From: Ptychodera flava
Taxonomy: Eukaryota > Hemichordata > Enteropneusta > Ptychoderidae
DNA length: 64,000 nucleotides
Direction: 5' to 3'
Assembly (NCBI RefSeq): GCF_041260155.1
Contig: NC_091932.1
Span: 12,209,441-12,273,440 of the forward strand
A program made the position numbers and the translations under genes. This document shows positions 45,962-57,968 of the stretch, one piece after another. Below the pieces are notes generated by a model. The model was given only the letters and a program-made list of their open reading frames with translations, searched no databases and was not told the origin of the DNA. Position 1 is the first letter of the stretch, and each line of letters begins with the position of its first letter.

Positions 45962-47880
45962 CAGTTTCACGACCATATTATTATCACGTACATCAATCAT
46001 TATAACAGTTGATGAGAAGTACATTTTTATGCTTAGTTGTAAAAGTGTTTTGTCGTTTTAATCACATTTGCTGTATTTTTCACAAATGCTATTAATATAA
46101 TCACAGTATAGTTCGACAAAATGGACTCCTGAACGTCATCAAGGCAATGGAATGATACTGTCCTTGGTTTCGTCGATCCAAATTACCCGGATTTTCCACC
46201 GGGAATTACACTTCCGGTTATGCGCTTCAGAAATCATATGCAATCGAGAAAGTTTTTCTCGAGGATCCATGCCACTATAAAGTAAGGAAGTATATGATAA
46301 AACAAAGATTTTCTGACAGTATTTTATTGCATGCAACAAGAGGTACAATGCAGAACGAAAATCTCTGCAAACGTCACATCTGTGGGCGTCCCTTAAAATG
46401 TTTGTGGCAATTTGAGAAGAGGTAGGATGTATGATCGAGGAAATCGCTGCAGGTCATGTAAGTTACACTGTAGTATGGACATACACTTAATGTTTACAAT
46501 AGTCACTTCAGCATAGTAAATAAAATGCATGCATGCATTGTCCTTGTTGTCAGACACACGTACGACTTCCCTCTACACAGAATACGTCGTAAACTTTGGT
46601 TTCGTCTGGTTTGGTCAGATTCAGTCCAGTATAAACAATGAAACAAAGACAGAAACAAACATATTATACCAGAGGTTTTTAATCAAAATCAGGTCAAACA
46701 ACAATCCTCCGTGGCAAAATACAATTTGAATGCAAAGAAAATTGCTTCATATACAAGGACGGTTAATTTTTCATATTAATGTACAATTTACAGAATGTTC
46801 AATGACCCAAGATCACTTTTAGGTTTCCGTTTTCACTACTGCGTTCTCATCCTAAGTTTTCAAATTTAAATCAGGTGGCGATACAGACAAATACACTAAC
46901 ATCATTCATGGTACAGGAGCAAAGTCAGTCTAGTATCATTCTACTAGGGAAATAATTGGCCAAATAGCGGAAAATTGGCCAGGGTCTGTCCGATCCGTAT
47001 ACCGGTTGGAGCAATACAAATTGCCAAAGTGATTTTCAAGCCCAGCTCAGTACTCAACGTTTTATACCACCCAAAATCACCGGGTAACAGTGACTATGAT
47101 CAATGCCTGCGAAAGCCAAATATTCGGATTGAAACCACACTACAGGAAAACAATTAAGTAGCATTACTAAACGAAGACTGATGACATAGAAATAAGGTGA
47201 ATGTGTCTGTGTTGCAATCGAAAATAACTCCCTAAATTCGGAGTTTCACACTTGCACTGAGCAAGAAAAATAGGAATTAACTTACATTGAAAAACAAGTA
47301 TGAAAATTCTTCAAACTTCTTAACAACCTAGAGTAGTATTTGAGTTTTAGATGATTTATCTATCTGTATTTTGTTACGGATTCTACTCGGAAAAATACTG
47401 ACAAAATGCCATTTTGGTACGGTGGAAAAAATGGTGTCAAAGAGACGCTTCGCTCCTATGCTAAGAGGTAAAATTGGACGGCGAAAGTACAACAAATAAC
47501 ATAACATAACATATGTCAATTTTGTTCATGTTAATGATATCACATTTTGATATATATATATAAATACAGATGACTTTTTTAGCACAGCATTTACTTTTCT
47601 CGGCCGACATTTTTTAACCTAAATACACCCTGAACATACCTAGTAAGTTGCCACCCACATTTATGCGCAGTCGTAGTTTATAGAACTTTGACAATGCGCA
47701 TGTGTCGTAACTAGGTTGACGATAGCAGATAACACACATGTCTGATAGTTGGCAAAACCAATCATTAAAAACTGCACAGTGCTTCATTCACAATGAATCT
47801 CAATGGTAGAATATCACCCTGCTGTATTTTTCCGGAAATGCCTTTAATATTTCAGACAGATAGACATAATACTTGAGGGA
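45962..47880. repeat. Distal promoter flank (type A) and intergenic sequence
   Basis: Type A flank ATCACGTACATCAATCATTA near 45983, then CCGGATTTTCCACC near 46190, AAATGCATGCATGCATTG near 46520 and CGTAAACTTTGGTTTCG near 46587, all shared with other units. From about 46700 on nothing recognisable; frames at 46975-47157 and 47328-47519 are not supported. Confidence 0.5.
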
Positions 47881-47881
47881 A

Positions 47882-47884
<3 letters not shown>

Positions 47885-47946
<62 letters not shown>
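47885..47946. repeat. (TA)n microsatellite
   Basis: About 31 AT units. Confidence 0.95.
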
Positions 47947-47949
<3 letters not shown>

Positions 47950-49343
47950 AATTTTCAATGATACATGAGGTAGAAGGAAAAGCAATGCGATGTCAGGGGT
48001 ATATAACAAAGACAATACAGACAAAAATATATATTCATGAATTTATTACATCTACTTTGTATTTTGAAGACATTTCATGAAAATCGTCAAATTTATCATA
48101 TGCAGGTATAACAAAATTTTAAAGCCATAAGGTGCAGCTGATCATGGCACCTAATGATATGGTATCATAGGATATAAGTAAAGGATGCAAGACACTGTGA
48201 ATTTCAAATATTGTAAAACAACCCTGTTACGTGGTTTATAGCTGTACATAGTATTAAATGCAGCTAGTGAGAAAGCCATGGTACATGTGACAGTGAATCC
48301 CACTTAAGAGTTCGATACAACCCCTGAACGCATTTCATTATTGCTCCAGGACAAGTATTGGACCCTTATGAACCATGAGTTCTCTGCAAACAACTGTGTT
48401 TGTAATCCCATTTCGTATATATTTCCTGAAAGCCGAGACATTAATAAATGTGGTGATTTGTATTTTAAGATCATTGTTTATATGTTGATCACCTCACAAT
48501 AAATTTGACTAACCTCTGAAGAGTCGGTATTTACCTGCCGCTGTACAAGCAATGCATCTGTGTCATTGACAACATACTGAACTCGAAAAAGCTATGTAGG
48601 ATTTTTCATTTCCAGATAACTATTTCTAGTCAAAGACTCTTAAAATGTATTAGAGTAGGAATTAAACATGTACGCATATTTTGTAATGTAAATACAATAG
48701 CTTTTGATCATGCAAGTTTCGACAAGGATAACTGCGGCTTTCGTACAATGGAAGGTAAAAACTGATTATTAGAGGTTATTCAAATTTGCTGTCACGTAAG
48801 ATATTATGCACTGTAAAGACATTACAAGCTCAGTTCTTTACAGAGAATCCATTGGTTTAAAGGGTCCAATAGTTGTCCTGGAATCTCCACTCCTTTCACG
48901 TATATTAAGAACAATAAATTCGTCTTTCTTCACATTTATAGAAAGCACTTTCCCACTTAGATAGTACGATAAGTAGTATCTTGATTTAACGATTTTATGA
49001 GGAAGGGGTCAATTTTCTAATTTCAATAGAATATCTTCTACAGGGACTTTTACGAATGTACAAGGGCGCGAAGTCTAAGTATACGCAGTGTAATCTTTTA
49101 ATACATGTGCCAAGAATATGATTATCTGGATAAGTTCGTCGTTACTGTTGTTGTCAAGCTGTTGTTGTCAAGCTGTTGTTTTCGCAACAACACGCTTCTT
49201 TGAGTAGAGTAAGGTAAGAGCGATTACATGATGTTCGCACTACAGTATATCCGGACAAATTTACAACTTCAGAACTACTGTTTATGACAATAGCTATCAT
49301 GCTAATATGTAGTTTATTTGCACGAGATTATGACCAGCACATA

Positions 49344-49432
<89 letters not shown>

Positions 49433-49840
49433 TGCGTACATGAAGTGAATTTGTTAACTCCGAGTGGTATACAAGTCGCTGACGGTATAGTGTAATTCTT
49501 GAATAGAACGTAAAAGTATGAATTATTCCCAAGCTTAGAACTTGTGCGAGTTCCAACAGTGCTATATCGTGAATATAGTTATTTTCAGTCTCGACCAATC
49601 GGATTGTTGCATTTGCGCCATCAATATAGCGGTATGATATAATATATAAAATATCAAGCAAAAATGTAACCTGTAGTTCAAATATACCACATTTGTACCT
49701 CTGGTAAACACCTTGATTTAATCAATTAGTAATTTCTTAGTTTTGAAAGTAGATGGTATTTCATCGAGTAGTTTTCAGTTTGTGAAGCAGGTGGTGTTCC
49801 ATTGTCTACTGCCAGTTTTGGAAGTAGATTGCATTTCACC
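47947..49840. other. Intergenic sequence and 3' flank of gene 3
   Basis: No gene seen. TCGTCGTTACTGTTGTTGTC near 49136 and later sequence correspond to the 3' flank of genes 2 and 4. A short duplication (GTCAAGCTGTTGTT) lies near 49151-49180. Confidence 0.45.
49341..49428. repeat. (TA)n microsatellite
   Basis: A TA run with one phase slip, in the 3' flank of gene 3. Confidence 0.95.
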
Positions 49841-49841
49841 A

Positions 49842-52085
49842 CTATTGTGCAAAGACTTTAATGCAGTCCCTGTCATGATCAACCACTGCCACTCTACAGG
49901 GAACATCATTGGTGAGGGTAATGCCATGTGGTCTACAGAGTCCGTCTTCATCCATGTCGATACGAGATACGAATATACCACTGCTGGTGAATTTCTGAAC
50001 ACGTTTGTTTGTCACCTCAGTAATGTACAGATATCCGTCGCCATCGATGGCAAGACCCAAAGGCCCGCATAGTTGACCCTCGTCTGTACCATGGCTGCCG
50101 ATCGAACACAAAAACTCACAGTCTGCTGTGATCACCCATACACGACAATTATTAAAATCTGAAACAAATACCACCCCCTGATTACTTACAGCGACATATG
50201 CTGGTCCTCTGAACTGGCCACGCTTTGTGCCATACTTTCCAATGGATTTGATGTGCTGACCACCCCGTGTAAATTTCCGGACACAGTGACTGTTTTCCTT
50301 CTTTGTCCCTGCTAACTTGCCATCCCAATCCGTTACATATACAGTGCCGTCCAGAGGACTGATTGCAATTCCGTGAGGGTATTTTAGGTCTGCCTGACCA
50401 AAGAACCTGCATAATTGACCATTCTCATCACTGACAATCACTCGGCTGTTCCCCACATCTGTCATGAAGTATTCATTATCTGTTGATACTGCTATACAAC
50501 AGGGTCTGATTGGCTTCTTGAAATGCGAAAATGTAAAGGCTAATTTGAAATTTCCATCTTTGTCAATTATTTGTACTCTGTTGTTGTCCCTGTCACATAT
50601 GACCAAATCGCTGTGCCGGTTAATGGCTATACCCATCGGACCACTAAATTGACAAGTATCTTCGCCCGTTATACCGATATTCTTTATGAATCCTTTTGTT
50701 ATCATAATATCAAAGGGTGCCCCTGGTACTAATTCTCCAGCAATTGCCACTGTCACCCAATATATGCCTACCTCTCGGCCATGCACAGTTACTGTAAGTG
50801 TACCATCTTCATTGTCGAAAACGCCAAGGTCTTCCCATGATCCCTCTCGTTTTGCTAACTTTGCAGTGACTTCTTCATAAGGTATGACCAATTTTCCCAT
50901 GCTGTCCCTAGTCTTGATGATCACGTCAACTGAGCCACCGGTGAAAAGTTGTTTAGAAATATTTTCAACCGAACAGTGCTGTACACTCACTTTTGATTGC
51001 AGCATTCCAAGAATGCCTTGCTCTTCGATGTCACTCATGGCCTTGAATTTGACAATGTCTGGTGGTTTCAGCGCTGTTGTTTTTGCCATGGCCAATTTTT
51101 CGATGCTGTTCACCATCTCTTCCTTGGAAGACAGAAGCTGTGCGGCACTTCCATGCAATATCACAGTTTCGATGTGGCTACGTACACTGGAAATTTGACC
51201 ATATTTGAAGTTCAGTTCATCAATTTGCATCTCTGCTCTTTCAACTTTTGTCCCGTAAACTGTTTTTAACTCCTCGATCAGTCTGTGCTGTTCCTGTGTC
51301 ATCATCCTGACAATCTCGTCTGCCATCCCTCTTATACTCTGTTCTTCTTCACGGCAATGCTTCCTCAACTGATCTCTGTAGTCGTCTGCTACATATTTAC
51401 TTACCTCGCATCTCGCTTCCTTCACTCTTAGCTTCGCTAACATTTCCTTTAATTTCATGGTATAGTCGTCAGCTGCGTCTTGCAGCTTTCTATGGGAACA
51501 AGTGGGAACACAATGTTCAACGAAAGTGCATTCTAAACAGACGGGAACTTGGCAAGTGTCGCAGTAAAACTTGACCATACTTTTAGGGTGACTGCTGCAG
51601 TAAACCGTAGAATCAAGCAGAATGTCAGATAATTTTCCATCGCCGTACTCACTGTGTGCCACAACTTTGTGGTTTCTGGTTGCTGGAACCGTTTTATGTG
51701 GCTTAGTGCATGACTGACAAAAATTTAAACTACAATCAACACATCTGTGAGAGGCGGCATTTTCTCCACAACCTTCACAGACTCCGGGTATGTCATCACG
51801 ACCAGGCATTCCCTGATAAATGATGTCGAGCAGCGAACTAATAAAAAAGCTACTTTTTAGCTCTTCCACTCCGCCATGAGATAATTGACATGGTGTTTTA
51901 CAAGTTGGACAAACAAGCTCTTTTGCCTTTCCCATGAATGTCGTCAGACACTCCGCACAAAACGTGTGATGGCATGGCAGGATCTTGGGATTCTTGTACT
52001 GTTCAAGACAGATTGCACAAGATAGGAAATCTTCACCAATTTTACTCAGAATTTTCTGCGATTGGGCGCTGGTTAGCTTAGCCAT
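49842..52085 (-). CDS. TRIM-NHL protein 3 (TRIM2/3-like E3 ubiquitin ligase)
   Basis: 747 residues in one coding exon. RING C23-C62, B-box 1 C103-H139 and B-box 2 C163-H198 keep all zinc ligands. Then come the coiled coil (about 205-335), a filamin repeat whose strands differ from genes 1 and 2 (EDGTLTVTVHGREVGIYWV), and six NHL blades ending IKVFAQ. The start at 52085 (MAKLTSAQ) matches gene 2 (MAKLTRAN). An in-frame ATG eight codons upstream lies across the acceptor at 52108/52109. Likely a ubiquitin ligase of the TRIM2/3/71 type; target unknown. Its promoter module is about 2 kb upstream, the shortest leader intron of the four. Confidence 0.95.
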   Translation of the reverse strand: MAKLTSAQSQKILSKIGEDFLSCAICLEQYKNPKILPCHHTFCAECLTTFMGKAKELVCPTCKTPCQLSHGGVEELKSSFFISSLLDIIYQGMPGRDDIPGVCEGCGENAASHRCVDCSLNFCQSCTKPHKTVPATRNHKVVAHSEYGDGKLSDILLDSTVYCSSHPKSMVKFYCDTCQVPVCLECTFVEHCVPTCSHRKLQDAADDYTMKLKEMLAKLRVKEARCEVSKYVADDYRDQLRKHCREEEQSIRGMADEIVRMMTQEQHRLIEELKTVYGTKVERAEMQIDELNFKYGQISSVRSHIETVILHGSAAQLLSSKEEMVNSIEKLAMAKTTALKPPDIVKFKAMSDIEEQGILGMLQSKVSVQHCSVENISKQLFTGGSVDVIIKTRDSMGKLVIPYEEVTAKLAKREGSWEDLGVFDNEDGTLTVTVHGREVGIYWVTVAIAGELVPGAPFDIMITKGFIKNIGITGEDTCQFSGPMGIAINRHSDLVICDRDNNRVQIIDKDGNFKLAFTFSHFKKPIRPCCIAVSTDNEYFMTDVGNSRVIVSDENGQLCRFFGQADLKYPHGIAISPLDGTVYVTDWDGKLAGTKKENSHCVRKFTRGGQHIKSIGKYGTKRGQFRGPAYVAVSNQGVVFVSDFNNCRVWVITADCEFLCSIGSHGTDEGQLCGPLGLAIDGDGYLYITEVTNKRVQKFTSSGIFVSRIDMDEDGLCRPHGITLTNDVPCRVAVVDHDRDCIKVFAQ

Positions 52086-53050
52086 GATATTAGTTGAAGA
52101 TGTGACCACTGCCTAAGGTAATGGAAAAAAGAATTTGTTTTGAAATAGTTATTCACTTTACTGTCGAAGTTATATTTTCGAGAAAAAAAAACATAATTAT
52201 AATTAAGTATCCTTTTTTCGCTCTAACAGTAACAATGTAAAACGACGAGGAAGCAGAAAGAGAACAGCAGCCAATGCGGACTAGACATTATAAGATATTT
52301 CGTTGTTCTGACGTTTGCAGACACTCATATTTTCCACTGTGCGAGATAGCGCAGCGAGTTGTCATTCGCTAATTTCAAATTAATTTTGTAGTAGATAATA
52401 TTCATTCAAGGTTTCACAGATTATATTGTTTTTTGAAGTTGCTAATGATATTTTGAGGAAAGGTAGAGTGTCAAATAATTCACATCTTGCATTACAAAGA
52501 TCAGAAGAAACTTTCATGAATGCGGCATCTAAGTTGTAACCATAACATAACATTTTTATAATTCTTTTTTACGTTTGCTAATTATACTTTTGTTTATTCC
52601 ACCGTAATTGATGAATAATCCTCTTGTGCAATTTTATTTACAACCTTAAAATCTACAGGAAACAATGGTCGGAACTCTGTCTGTGCAAGTATCATGTCTT
52701 TTCTTTTTTATGTTTAAGCTGTTTACAAATAAGCAGCCATCGCGATAGAGTAAAGTCTAAAGATAGCTAAACTTCTTGTTGAAGACCGATTTAATTATGA
52801 CAGTATTATGCCTATAGATGAAATTGATTTGAGAAATTTTGATGATTTCCCTTCAAACTTTCCTTCTGAGAAAAATAACTATCAATTCCATAGCGATCAA
52901 TGCATTGCAAAATGACTGTGGTACACAAGTAGGTATTTTTGCAATTGTCCTTCAATGGAAATTAAATATTCTCATTGGAGTCAACCGAATGTCAATAGTT
53001 GAAGTCGAATTCCAATGACCACAGGACACGGGCGCGACAGAAGTGTGGGG

Positions 53051-53085
53051 AGACAGACACAGAGACAGACAGACAGACAGACAGA
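53051..53085. repeat. (GACA)n microsatellite
   Basis: About eight GACA units with one interruption. Confidence 0.9.
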
Positions 53086-53619
53086 GCATATACAGAAGTC
53101 TCTGGCTTAAAACTTACCGGTACTTTGTGGTATAGCTGATTTTAGCGGGAAATATAAAGCTGATTGTCTTTAATTTGTTGTTATGAGTCATACAAACGAA
53201 ACACAATGGGTACGGTGCGTAAACATAACGGGAAGGAACGAAAAAGATGACAGCCCAACTTCGTTGTCAAGAAATTATGATGTTCTGTATTATTACTCAA
53301 CCTAATATTGGATGGCGATAATGTCACTTGTAAACACTGTATTGCTTGTATATATTATCCTCCAGACTTGACACTTGGATTCTCCGCCGTAAGCTTTTCT
53401 TATCAAATGCACAAAAACAGAACATCTACAATGGAAAGGCGGACTTTGCTAATTGGATCGATTTGCACAGACATGAGAATAAAATCATTCTCTTTTTGGA
53501 CCTACTTGAGTAAATGCCACCAGTTTGATATAGTGCGAGAAAATGCTGGTTGGGTGAAGTGTCGAAACTTGTCATGGGCATGATTGATGTCAAAACCGAC
53601 ATTGCTCATTAAAGCCGCA

Positions 53620-54060
53620 ATTTTCAATCCCAGGTTCTCACATTAGTGGAGTTCTCCTCCCAGGCAAACACTTGGCAAATACGATGTTTGATTTCTATAA
53701 CATTAACTACACAAACTGATCGCAACCTTTTGTCACCTTTTCCCGATCGTACAAGCGTTGGATTGACGGTCGGCTCAAATCATTGATTTCCCACCACCAA
53801 CGGTCGAATTTCCTAAAAAATCGTCTTCCAGTCGCGTTAGAATTTGAATATAACCACAGTGTTCGATCGGCAACAGCTTCACGTTGATCGCTTGGCAGTT
53901 TGTCTGCATTTTTGGGGCCGGAAAAAAACAAAAAGTGGCGTTTTCTGGAGCGTGTGCCCACGTGTTGCCTGAGTTTGGTGTCCAGTTACACAGTGAATGC
54001 CGCCATAGATTAGCGCCCTTTTAAAGGGAGGCTCCTCCTTTAAGGTGAGCCTTTCTCTAA
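53620..54060. mobile_element. Probable MITE inserted beside exon 1 of gene 3
   Basis: In the modules of genes 1 and 2, CATTAAAG is separated from the donor by 30-40 bp. Here about 430 bp intervene. The extra sequence has imperfect inverted ends: CTCACATTAGTGGAG near 53637 against CTCCTTTAAGGTGAG near 54037. A minus-strand frame of 84 codons inside (53707-53961) has no known domain. No target duplication was settled. Confidence 0.5.
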
Positions 54061-54091
54061 TACAGTATAACACAATAAAGTATGCCCTTAC

Positions 54092-54253
54092 CTGGCTCTT
54101 TCGTTCGGCAAAATGCTACACCATGTTGCTGCAAACCTTGCGTGTTGAACTTCTTGTTTCAGCCTAAGCTCGATGGTATTGTGTCAGGTAGTGTCAGTAG
54201 TGATATTCGCTACTTAGTTCCTACCTACATAACAACGAAATTTTGCGACGTCA
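54092..54253 (-). promoter_or_regulatory. Promoter and exon 1 module, type A, for gene 3
   Basis: Minus strand: CRE-like TGACGTCG at 54246-54253, a weak AT-rich GTTGTTATGTAGG at about 54223-54235 in the TATA position, then a leader ending AAAGAGCCAG followed by GTAAGGGC (GT at 54090-54091). CRE-to-donor distance is about 163 bp. Confidence 0.6.
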
Positions 54254-56423
54254 CAGTTTCGATGAGCATTTGATCACGTACGACAGCCATTATTGTGGCT
54301 AAGGAGAAGTTCACTTTTATGCTGAGGTATGATAGTGTTTATCGTTAAAATCACACTCTTTATGTTTTTCACAAAGTAAACTAAACGTCAATTAATCTAG
54401 CTGTGCGTCAGAGTCAGGAAAATGGACCTCATCAAGTCAGAAAAATGATTCTATCGGTGACTTTATCAATCAGAAGTACCCCGATTCTCCACTAAATAAT
54501 ACATCCTCGTTTACAACGTCGGGATCATACACACTCGGGAATGTTTTTCTCGAGGATTTGAGCTACAATGAAGTTAATATGAATGGATATGATAGAGCAC
54601 CGGTTCGTGAACAGTATTTCATTGCATGTGACAACAGGTACGATGTACAATGACTATCTCTGCATATATTACATCTTGTACTGTAAAAATGTGCCTGTGA
54701 ATTGCTGCTTGCAAATTGAGGAGAGTTGAAAAACGTTGAAGCTCATATAAGATACATTTCAAGGACATCGACATGCTCTTACATGTTTCGAATAGCCACT
54801 TCAGCACGGTAAATCAAATGCGTGCATGCATTATTCTTGCATCAATATCTCTTATAAAAAATGGCTTGAAAACTCTCTCATACTATATACTTTCATAAAG
54901 CACATAATGTAAAGTTTAGTATGATAGCAAAAGTTTCCTGGAAGGATGAAGTGATACATGTTTTGGTAAGAAAACCTTAATTGTTGTATTAACGATAAAA
55001 ATAATTCAGAACAAAGACTTTATGCTACTACTAGACTAGTATGGAACGCAATATATCATTTAAAACTAGAGTATGTGTAATAAAACGGCAATTCTGTTTT
55101 CATTATCTATTCTCATTAAGATAAGTAAAATTATATGACTTTTATTCAAAATGTAAGAATTTTATTGCCGAACAAATGGTTTTGAACAAAATACACTGTG
55201 GTATGTGCGACGCCATGTTACACGTTTGATATATTCCACAGAAAAATCTGAAAGCTGAAGGGGAGATTTACAAGACGTTTTTCCTTTTGATAGCTCTCGC
55301 GACCGGCTAACTGGTACGCATGCGCCACTACAGAAGGATAGGACAATATTCCTTGACCTCATAGTCGCCGTCGTTGCATTTCTACAGTGCTTAAGAATGT
55401 GTCATTACATGTCAAGGCCCAAACTTCAGTATTTTTTGAGTAATCAAGATTTGCAAACAATAAAGTTAACAAGATATTGCGATGGCTGTACAACTTAAAA
55501 TTCACATAAAAAGCCATCAATATGTCAATAGTTAGCAGTCATCATGACGTGTCAAGGACCACCATCCTAGCACAAAGTACGCTTGGTAGCCGGGCTCAGC
55601 GAACTCCCCCGCGGGCAGTGAGGCCATCAACCCATGTGGAAGAAGACTGAGTGTCTCACAAAATACCTACTATCAAAAGCCATGTACTATTACAGTAAAC
55701 TGCCACTTTCAAGTGAAATTGTACTTTCAATGCTTTTCTGCTCAGCCCTATTGTGATATCATACTCCTAGGTGATACGACACAGGAAATTAGTGATCTTG
55801 TGCCACATTGTTTGAATATATAAATATTTGTCAATAAAAATTGTCCGTACGCGGCGTGCAATTTATTGTCCACTGATGATTTCACGTCCAGACAAGAATT
55901 CATTTGTCAGCAGTAGTACAACTTTTGCTGTGTTTACATCGATGGTCAATTACAAGCTAAGCCCTTCATTGGTAAGTTGCATACTTATAATTATAGTATA
56001 TATCAGAGGACAAAGATAAAGACGACAGCGATACTGTTCATTGATACACTACCAAATGATTCAAATTAGTAAAACAATCAATTTACCTAGATTGTGGCTG
56101 TAAAGGGTAGCAGAGCTGGTCGCAAAAAAAAATTCTAATCGCACAACCACGTTCAGTGTAGTCTATGATGTCAATTCTAAAAAAAAATAATGAACATATG
56201 GAGAATATTTCGACTTCGAGATTTAATCATTACATATATATCACATAATCAGGAATACCATTGAAATGCGACCGTAGATTAGATACAAAAGTACCATCTT
56301 AACTTACTTGTTCAGCAGGGGCGAGGTCAATTTTGTTACTTTTAAGGGATAGAATACTTTCTTTGAGGGCTTTTCATTATTTATTTATTTATTTAAACTT
56401 TATAAATCGGGTAAACATCCTTA
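54254..56423. repeat. Distal promoter flank (type A), conserved block 3 and intergenic sequence
   Basis: TTTGATCACGTACGACAGCC near 54267, CCCCGATTCTCCACTAAAT near 54479 and AAATGCGTGCATGCATTA near 54815 are shared with the other flanks. The TTGTAAAC block is missing. Conserved block copy 3 is at 55830-56030. No protein-coding gene is supported. Confidence 0.5.
55830..56030 (+). repeat. Array-linked conserved block with donor-like site (copy 3)
   Basis: TGCAATTTATTGTCCACTGA near 55857 and GAATTCATTTGTCAGCAG near 55897 match copy 2. TTGGTAAGTTGCATA near 55974 matches the donor-like end of copy 1. ATATATCAGAGG closes it as in copy 2. Confidence 0.5.
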
Positions 56424-56574
56424 GGTACCGTTCAGTTTTTACGGCCGGGGGGGGGGGCCGGCAAAATCCAGGGGGGGGGGGTCATCAAAATTTTGGAATC
56501 CGCAAAGGGGGGTCATCGCTTTTTCACTGGTAGGAAAGGGGGGGTCACCACATTTTCAAAAACATAATACCAAC

Positions 56575-57000
56575 AATAAAGTTCACTTTATGCCATTGCC
56601 ATGATCGACCCTCTTTACCGGCGGGCCGCCTTCGGCGGCCCACTACAATAAATATACATTATGTATTACCCATGACCCTCTTAACGGGCAGACGCCTTTG
56701 GCGGCCCACTCCAATTAGGTTTACTTCATGCAATGGCCATGATCGACCCTCTTTACCGGCGGGCCGCAATAAATTGACTTTATGTAATACCCCACGGCAA
56801 TCTTAATGGCCGTGCGCCTTCAGCAGCCCTGTCCAGTAAAGTCTACTTTATGCAATAGCCATGATCGACCCTCTTTACCGGTGGTACCGGTGGCCCACTA
56901 GAATAAAGTTGACTTTACGTAATGGCCCATGACCCTCTTAACCGGAGGGCTGCCTTTGGCGAACCACTCCAATAAAGTTCACTTTATACAATGTCCATGG
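56575..57000. repeat. Minisatellite of about 75 bp units with GC hairpins
   Basis: About six units of the form AATAAAGTTCACTTTATGC, CATGATCGACCCTCTTTACC and a hairpin GGGCCGCC-TTC-GGCGGCCC. Units partly alternate between GATCGACCCTC and CCATGACCCTC types, suggesting dimers. Confidence 0.85.
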
Positions 57001-57064
57001 ACATGAGTTGTCTATGGAAATGAAGTTAAAAATTGCCTTACAGTCGTCCTAATTAACAGACATT

Positions 57065-57165
57065 TCAATGGATGTGGCTGAGAAGTTTGTGCACTGGCAT
57101 CTCTGCTACACGAATAAAGTGCGCGGCGTACCGGAGTTCAAATCCAAACCATGCGGGTAAATTTG
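57065..57165 (+). repeat. tRNA-like (SINE head) candidate inside the TIR element
   Basis: GTGGCTGAGAAGTTTGTGC resembles an A-box and GGAGTTCAAATCCAAACC a B-box, about 50 bases apart. The order suits a serine- or leucine-type tRNA relic. No closed acceptor stem was found. Confidence 0.35.
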
Positions 57166-57342
57166 ACGTATGGGTTTTAGTTATTTTTAAGCGGGGGGGG
57201 GGGGGGTCATCAATTTTTTTCGTCTGACAAAGGGGGGGTCATCTTTTTTTCACGAAAAATGCAGGGGGGGTCTATATTTTTTTGAACACCGGCGACAAGA
57301 GTTGCCGCCCCCCCCCCCCAGCCGTAAAAACTGAACGCTCCC

Positions 57343-57968
57343 TACAGGAAACCTGGTAACATAAATGCTGATATTCCGCAGGGCCCTCTGTAACATACAA
57401 AGTACACAAGAAATACAATTACAAGGCACAGAAACATACAGCTTTTGAAGTGCTCTTGACATCTTTCGATATGCGGCCACTACGGTTTCAACCATTATGT
57501 TCATACAGTGTAATGTGTACTTAAATGTTGTCATGCATGCCATTTTCTATAGTTACTGTAACAGTTGTTCTTCGGTTGTTGTTTTAGCAAGGAGGAGATA
57601 TCCCTTAAGTTTGTAACTTTAAACTCTTGAGGATTGGGAATGCATGTGTTTTGTTGTCGAGCGCCATCGTAGTTGACAACATGCACCTTTGGACCACAGT
57701 CCATCTTGGCCAACTTATAGCTAAATGACTCATGCTTATAATCATAGATATCATACTAAAATATTGTAAAGAAATATTAGCAAAATATTCTCTGCAAAAA
57801 GTAACCCGTAGCTTCAATATACGACATTGTGTACTTTGGCGCGAAGCTATACTTCATCAATTAGTCGTTTTCATTTTGTAAAGCAGATGATTTTTCCACT
57901 CAGTTGTTAACATTTCGTGGAGTACATTCTATTTCACTAATTACATTCAGTGTATGATGTAGCTCGTA
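57343..57968 (-). other. 3' flank of gene 4
   Basis: Shares landmarks with the 3' flanks of genes 1 and 2 (GTTGTTTTAGCAAGGAG near 57580; GACTCATGCTTATAATCAT near 57726). Probably includes the 3' UTR. Frames at 57250-57817 are not supported. Confidence 0.45.

Larger units (their letters stand above)
52086..54091 (-). other. 5' UTR junction and inferred intron of gene 3
   Basis: Acceptor on the minus strand TTCCATTACCTTAGGCAG followed by TGGTCACATC, exon from 52108, 23 nt before the ATG. The intron to the donor at 54090-54091 is about 2.0 kb. It contains a (GACA)n tract at 53051-53085 and a probable insertion at about 53620-54060. Otherwise it aligns by landmarks with the ends of the gene 1 and 2 introns. 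Confidence 0.6.
56424..57342. mobile_element. 0.92 kb TIR element with G-rich subterminal repeats and a minisatellite
   Basis: Left end GGTACCGTTCAGTTTTTACG is mirrored at the right end (GTAAAAACTGAACGCTCCC). TA flanks both sides. Subterminal GGGGGGTCATC motifs are repeated at both ends. The end sequence resembles that of the element at 18619-20058 (GGGA, then GTTCAGTTTT or GGTCAGTTTT, then G runs), so the two look like related families. The interior is the 56575-57000 minisatellite and a tRNA-like segment. No transposase frame. Confidence 0.85.

Noticed and set aside
47800-48024. 74-codon minus-strand frame rich in Ile-Tyr
   Set aside because: It is mostly translation of a (TA)n microsatellite. 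The same holds for 49314-49661.
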